DNA of 64,000 nucleotides, taken from Mycolicibacterium tusciae JS617 (GTDB lineage: Bacteria > Actinomycetota > Actinomycetes > Mycobacteriales > Mycobacteriaceae). Made by a program: the position numbers and the translations under genes. The notes beneath the pieces were generated by a model, which saw only the letters and a list, made by a program, of their open reading frames with translations, had not been told where the DNA came from and searched no databases. The DNA lies in NCBI RefSeq assembly GCF_000243415.2, contig NZ_KI912270.1, positions 4,791,737 to 4,855,736 of the forward strand, in the 5' to 3' direction. Shown one piece after another: positions 60,309-64,000 of this stretch (within the stretch, counting starts at the first letter, position 1; the number at the start of each line of letters is the position of its first letter).

Positions 60309-60691
60309 CAGACCGGCACCTGCTGGTCGCGGGCCGGGGTGATGCGCACGCAGTCGGCCAGCGCGGCCGCATTGTCGGCAGCCAATGAGCGCGCCAGCAT
60401 GACCAGATCGGCCACCCGGGGGTCGGCCACCTTGTAGTGGGCGAACCGCCCCGAACGGCGGACCTGGACATAGCCGCAGTCCGAGAGGCACGCCAAATGG
60501 CTCGAGACCCGACTTTGAGACAGCCCGACGTGGGTCACGCATTCGGTCACGGTGTGTTCGGTGGTCACCAGGAACTCCAGCAGCCGCAGCCGGCCGGGGT
60601 CACCGAGCGCCCGGAAGAACTTGGCCACCATCTCCACCCCGCTGTCGGTCTCGGGCAGGAACGCCAGGCTCGGATCGGTTCGGCAGGTCAC
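60308..60691 (-). CDS. ArsR/SmtB-type mercury-responsive repressor
   Basis: A 127-residue winged-helix regulator from GTG 60691 with GGAGGAG upstream. FFRALGDPGRLRLLEFLVTTEHTVTECVTHVGLSQSRVSSHLACLSDCGYVQVRRSGRFAHYKVAD is the ArsR fold, with HTH SQSRVSSHLACL. Cys residues in TCRTDP, TECVTH and SDCGY are candidate Hg ligands. Actinobacterial mer operons use ArsR-type regulators in place of classical MerR. It is divergent from merA with an operator-like dyad between them. Confidence 0.87.
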   Translation of the reverse strand: MTCRTDPSLAFLPETDSGVEMVAKFFRALGDPGRLRLLEFLVTTEHTVTECVTHVGLSQSRVSSHLACLSDCGYVQVRRSGRFAHYKVADPRVADLVMLARSLAADNAAALADCVRITPARDQQVPV

Positions 60692-60717
60692 GCGGTCTCC
60701 TCCACAACTCCATCTGA

Positions 60718-60739
60718 TATATCTGGATTGACAGATATA
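60718..60739. promoter_or_regulatory. ArsR-type operator between the regulator and merA
   Basis: TATATCTG and CAGATATA, perfect 8-base arms separated by GATTGA, with an extra CATATCTGG half-site at about 60752. It is AT-rich in a GC-rich context and lies 27 bases before the regulator start, with merA 85 bases away on the other side. Confidence 0.7.
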
Positions 60740-60824
60740 AGAAAGTATAGTCATATCTGGTTATTCGAATGCAATGGTTCGCGGCGTGTGTCCCCCGGCC
60801 CATCAACGGAAGGTGAGACGCCCC

Positions 60825-62244
60825 ATGCGGTATGACCTGGCGATCATCGGATCCGGCGGGGCTGCGTTCGCCGCCGCCATCGCCGCCACCCGGCTGGGGC
60901 GCAGCGTGGCGATGATCGAACGGGCCACCCCGGGCGGGACGTGCGTGAACGTCGGGTGCGTGCCGTCCAAGGCGCTGCTCGCCGCCGCCGAGGCCCGCCA
61001 CAGCCCGGCGGTGGCGGCCCGGTTTCCCGGGATCACTGCCAGCGCGGGAGCGGTGGACGGTCCAGCGTTGATCGCCGGGAAGGACGCGCTGGTCGAGGGA
61101 CTGCGGACCGAAAAGTACGTCGACCTCGCCGCCGATTACGGCTGGGAGATCATCGCGGGCAGCGCCGGGTTCGTCTCCGATGCCGGCGGGATGGGCCTGG
61201 ACGTCGAGTTGTCGGGCGGCCGGGTCACCCGCGTCGAGGCCGAGCACTATCTGATCGCCACCGGTTCCGCGCCGTGGGCGCCTCCCATCGACGGATTGGC
61301 CGACACCGGATATTTGACGTCGACCACCGCGATGGAACTGGACCGCCTGCCCGAATCGATGATCGTGCTCGGCGGCGGCTACGTCGCGCTCGAGCAGGCG
61401 CAGTTGTTTGCCCGCCTGGGCACCGCGGTAACCGTGGTGACGCGCTCGAACCTCACCTCCCAGGAGGAACCGGAGGTCTCTGCCGTTCTGCAGGGCGTCT
61501 TCGGTGATGAGGGCATCCGGGTGAACACCCACGTCACCGTGACGGCCGTGCGCCGCGACGAAAACGGCTACACCCTCACCGCCGACCGCGGCACGCAACA
61601 GTTGCATCTGCGTGCCGAGCAGCTGCTGGTGGCCACCGGCCGCCGACCGGTCACCGCCGGGCTAAACCTGGAGGCGGTCGGGGTCAAGACCGGGCGGCGC
61701 GGAGAAATCGTGGTCGACGAATACCTGCGCACCAGTAACGAGCGGATCTGGGCTGCCGGCGATGTGACCGGAGGACCGCAGTTCGTCTACGTCGCCGCCG
61801 CCCAGGGCACCCTGGTCGCCGACAACGCCCTCGGCGAGGCGGCCCGCACCCTGGACTACACCGCCCTGCCGCGGGGTCATCTTCACCAGCCCCGCCATCG
61901 CGTCGGTCGGCATGACCGACGCCCACGCCACCGACGCCGGCATCCAATGTGACTGCCGCGTACTGCCGTTGGCGTATGTGACCCGGGCGCTGGTCAACCG
62001 CGACACCCGCGGCCTGGTCAAACTCGTCGCCCAGGCCGACACCGGACGGCTGCTCGGGGTACACGTCGTCGCCGAGAACGCCGGCGACGTCATTACCGCC
62101 GCCACCTACGCGCTGACCGCCGGGATGACCGTCGACCAACTCGCCCACACCTGGGCCCCATATCTGACCATGGCCGAATCCCTCAAACTCGCCGCCCAGG
62201 CCTACACCTCCGACGTCGCCAAACTGTCCTGCTGCGCCGGCTGA
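60825..62244 (+). pseudogene. merA: MerA mercuric reductase, single-base frameshift
   Basis: MerA reduces Hg(II) to volatile Hg(0) with NADPH. From ATG 60825 (GGAAGGTGAG upstream) the sequence is a good MerA without the N-terminal NmerA domain: FAD site LAIIGSGGAAFAAAIAATRL, redox pair GGTCVNVGCVPSK (Cys40, Cys45), NADPH region MIVLGGGYVALEQAQLF, WAAGDVTGGPQFVYVAAAQG. Near 61873 the frame breaks: CCGCGGGGTC has four G where three would keep frame. The dimerisation domain continues in the next frame (TSPAIASVGMTD to LSCCAG, the C-terminal Cys pair). Corrected length is 473 residues. Either inactivated or a homopolymer sequencing error. Confidence 0.88.
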
Positions 62245-62270
62245 CCAACCCGACCCCGAGGAGAACCCGA

Positions 62271-62786
62271 ATGTCTGTGTCCCCGACCCCCGCCACCGAC
62301 CCCGTTGCCCGTGCGTTGCCGCCGCGGTGGCAACGCTGGCTGCCCCGCGGCGCCGCCCTGGTCGCCGGTTTCGCCACCCTGTGTTGCCTCGGGTTGACCG
62401 CGCTGGTGTCCTTGCTCACCGCGATCGGCGCCACGTTCCTGACCACCGACGCCACCCTGAAACCGCTGCTGGCCGTCAGCCTCGTCATCACCATTGTGGC
62501 CAGCGGGTTCACGTGGCGTCGGCACTGCAACCCGCTGCCCGTGCTGCTCACCGTGGTCGCGGCCGGGGTGATCTTCTGGTCCCTCTACGGCACCCAGCTG
62601 TTCGGTCACGTCGCCGGCGGGCACGGCGGCGACCCCATGGGCGACGGCATGGGCGCAAACACCCCCAGCGCTGGGCTGCCCGGCGGGGTGGGGGTGTGGG
62701 TTGGACTGGCGCTGCTGCTCACCGCCCAGGTGTGGGACGTCTGGCGGCTGCGCCAACTCAAACGCCAGAACTCCTGCGCCGCTTGA
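62271..62786 (+). CDS. Mercury transport membrane protein (MerT/MerC-like)
   Basis: A 171-residue protein with four likely membrane segments: LVAGFATLCCLGLTALVSLL (Cys-Cys in the first), ATFL...LLAVSLVITIVASGF, LPVLLTVVAAGVIFW, and VWVGLALLLTAQVW. WRRHCNPLP gives a further Cys at the inner face. A His/Gly/Asp-rich loop (GGHGGDPMGDGMG) lies between segments 3 and 4. The Cys-Cys in helix 1 and the place between merA and merB mark it as the main Hg(II) importer. Start ATG 62271 follows GAGGAGAA. Confidence 0.8.
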   Translation: MSVSPTPATDPVARALPPRWQRWLPRGAALVAGFATLCCLGLTALVSLLTAIGATFLTTDATLKPLLAVSLVITIVASGFTWRRHCNPLPVLLTVVAAGVIFWSLYGTQLFGHVAGGHGGDPMGDGMGANTPSAGLPGGVGVWVGLALLLTAQVWDVWRLRQLKRQNSCAA

Positions 62787-62849
62787 CAACCCCACCCCGT
62801 CTCACCGCGGCCGCCGGTCGCGACTTGACCCCCGAAAGGACAACGCGAC

Positions 62850-63497
62850 ATGACCCCCGACATCGCCCAAATCACCCACCACCTGAACGACTCGCTCGGC
62901 GGCACCGACAACCCCAGCTCGACGCGCTGGCTGTTCCGACCGCTGCTCGAACTCCTCGCCCAGGGACAGCCGGTAACCATCGACCAGCTCGCTGATGCCA
63001 CCGCCAGCACCGTCGACCAGGTGCGCGACACTCTGGCCACCACCCCCGACACCGAATACGACGACCGGGGCCGCATCGTTGGCAGCGGTTTGACACTGCG
63101 CCCCACCCCGCACCGCTTCGAGATCGACGGACGACAGCTCTACACCTGGTGCGCGCTGGACACGCTGATCTTTCCCGCCATCCTCGGCCGAACCGCCGCG
63201 GTCACCTCGCCGTGCCGCAGCACCGGGCAACCCGTGCACCTCACCATCGGCACCGACGGGATCACCAGTGTCGACCCGGCGACCGCCGTGGTGTCGATCG
63301 TCACCCCCGATGCACCCGCCTCGATCCGGGCAACGTTCTGCAACCACGTCTACTTCTTCGCCACCCGCGACGCCGCCGAGCCCTGGCTCGCCGAGAACCC
63401 CTCGGCCACCATCGTTTCCGTCGCCGACGCCTTTCAACTCGGCCGACCGCTAACCGAGACCCTCCTCGGAAGCGACGCCCCGCCGGACTGCTGCTAG
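62850..63497 (+). CDS. merB: MerB, alkylmercury lyase
   Basis: MerB breaks the carbon-mercury bond of organomercurials, and the released Hg(II) is passed to MerA. The 215-residue sequence has the catalytic set: Cys101 and Asp104 in YTWCALDTLIFP, Cys164 in RATFCNHVYFF, and the structural Cys122 in TSPCRSTG. The N-terminal winged-helix-like part is normal for the family. ATG 62850 has GAAAGGA upstream. The protein ends in Cys-Cys. Together with merA and the transporters this gives broad-spectrum mercury resistance, if merA is intact. Confidence 0.95.
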   Translation: MTPDIAQITHHLNDSLGGTDNPSSTRWLFRPLLELLAQGQPVTIDQLADATASTVDQVRDTLATTPDTEYDDRGRIVGSGLTLRPTPHRFEIDGRQLYTWCALDTLIFPAILGRTAAVTSPCRSTGQPVHLTIGTDGITSVDPATAVVSIVTPDAPASIRATFCNHVYFFATRDAAEPWLAENPSATIVSVADAFQLGRPLTETLLGSDAPPDCC

Positions 63498-63554
63498 CCC
63501 AGCGCAGCGGCACCACCCGATCACGGGCCTCAAGGCTCGTTGACGGGGCGCTCG

Positions 63555-63812
63555 CTAGTGCGCTTTGGTTGCCTTGGCGTGTGCCAGGCGGTAGGAGTCG
63601 GTGCCAGTTTCGATGATGTCGCCGCCGAAGGTGAGTCGGTCCCCGACCGCGGCGCACAGACGCGGGCCGGTGAACGTCCTTGTCCACGACCTGAAACTAT
63701 CGTTGGAGGGGATGTCCACGCTGTTTTTCTCTTCACGCTCGGTCAACACCCGTGTTGAGTCGCGATGAGCGGGCCGCCACGGGTGATGGCGACCGCCGCC
63801 GGCATAGAGCAC
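63555..63812 (-). pseudogene. istB: 3' remnant of an IS21-type istB ATPase gene
   Basis: The last 60 or so codons read SFRSWTRTFTGPRLCAAVGDRLTFGGDIIETGTDSYRLAH, the C-terminal end of IstB-like ATP-binding helper proteins of IS21-family elements. The sequence fits from about EREEKNSVDIPSND onward; before that (63725-63812) it does not, and the ATPase P-loop is absent. It is a leftover of an insertion sequence at the edge of the mer module. Confidence 0.72.
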
Positions 63813-64000
63813 AAGCAGCTCCCCGACCCGGTGCCGGACCTGCTGCAGGCGCGAACGACCGGACCCGGGCAGCCTGCTCAGGCGGTGATGACAGGTCTGT
63901 CGACAACTGTCGAATGGGCGAGTGAACTCCCGGCCCGTGGCGACGCAACGACACCCCCGCCGTCACCCGCGGAACCGTGCTGTGCGGGCTGAACAATGGC

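Noticed and set aside
59937..60437. Open frames on the + strand opposite the mercury regulator.
   Set aside because: They oppose the well-supported ArsR-type gene and the small transporter gene; Arg/Gly-rich shadow composition.
1..64000. Type IV secretion, relaxase or coupling-protein genes expected on a conjugative ESX plasmid.
   Set aside because: None could be recognised in any frame; they must lie outside the window if present.
1..64000. tRNA or rRNA genes.
   Set aside because: No clover-leaf-type segment or ribosomal RNA sequence was noticed on reading; no tRNA-scanning program was available.

Overview
The window is high-GC actinobacterial DNA and almost certainly part of a large mycobacterial plasmid, probably a conjugative plasmid of the ESX-bearing (pRAW-like) type. 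The evidence is a plasmid-type type VII secretion (ESX) locus with PE, PPE, Esx, EspG, EccB and EccC genes, WhiB-like proteins, an actinobacterial replication-initiator-like gene, two ParA-type partition systems, and a heavy load of mobile elements. No relaxase, type IV coupling protein or VirB4 homologue is visible. If the plasmid is conjugative, those genes and the rest of the ESX locus (eccD, mycP, eccE, eccA) must lie beyond the left edge, where eccB is cut off.

1-23.3 kb is the ESX region, all on the minus strand. Reading in the direction of transcription: an XRE regulator, a secreted nuclease-like lipoprotein, two tandem peptidoglycan-hydrolase-like proteins sharing an identical 494-bp 5' module, a DUF4226-like proline-rich protein, an EspC-like substrate, a YbaB-like protein, EspB, EspL, a solitary TnpB (IS605-type) element, a membrane protein, an EspK-like protein, a small protein, EccC, PE, PPE, two Esx proteins, EspG and EccB. 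The espB-espL-espK order matches the chromosomal ESX-1 locus.

23.4-35.7 kb is the plasmid maintenance region: a divergently placed whiB with an inverted-repeat operator candidate, a remnant of a molybdopterin oxidoreductase, a rep-like gene preceded by two perfect palindromes, a WhiB-plus-zinc-domain fusion, a ParA/RHH partition pair beside a roughly 550-bp array of GTGA/TCAC motifs, and a ParA/ParB pair. A 16-bp perfect palindrome (CTTAACCGCGGTTAAG) occurs three times across this region and is my candidate ParB site. Several small DNA-binding and membrane proteins follow.

36.3-43.5 kb is accessory. It holds a three-gene operon coding for a SIR2-SLOG protein (ThsA-like architecture), a DprA-like protein and a phosphoribosyltransferase. 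The last two match the ShosTA toxin/antitoxin pair, so the operon looks like a compound anti-phage module. Next come two related HTH proteins (one a fragment), a frameshifted alpha/beta hydrolase and a flavin-dependent monooxygenase.

43.8-48.5 kb is a Tn7-like transposition module (tniQ, tnsC, tnsB, tnsA). It is followed by a Phd-type antitoxin with a broken downstream gene, a VbhA-Fic pair, a further DUF4226-like protein and a Ser/Thr kinase whose extracellular domain is cut off. The cut lies next to a cluster of three overlapping tyrosine recombinases plus a TnpC-like gene (54.06-59.9 kb). The right end is a mercury resistance module: an ArsR-type regulator, small mercury-transporter-like membrane proteins, merA (frameshifted) and merB, followed by a 3' remnant of an IS21-type istB.

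Several otherwise well-conserved genes (merA, alpha/beta hydrolase, tnpC, the gene at 49.3 kb, a small membrane gene at 29.5 kb) are each broken by what looks like a single-base shift, so either sequencing error or real decay should be considered. All assignments are from reading the sequence and family knowledge; no database search was run.
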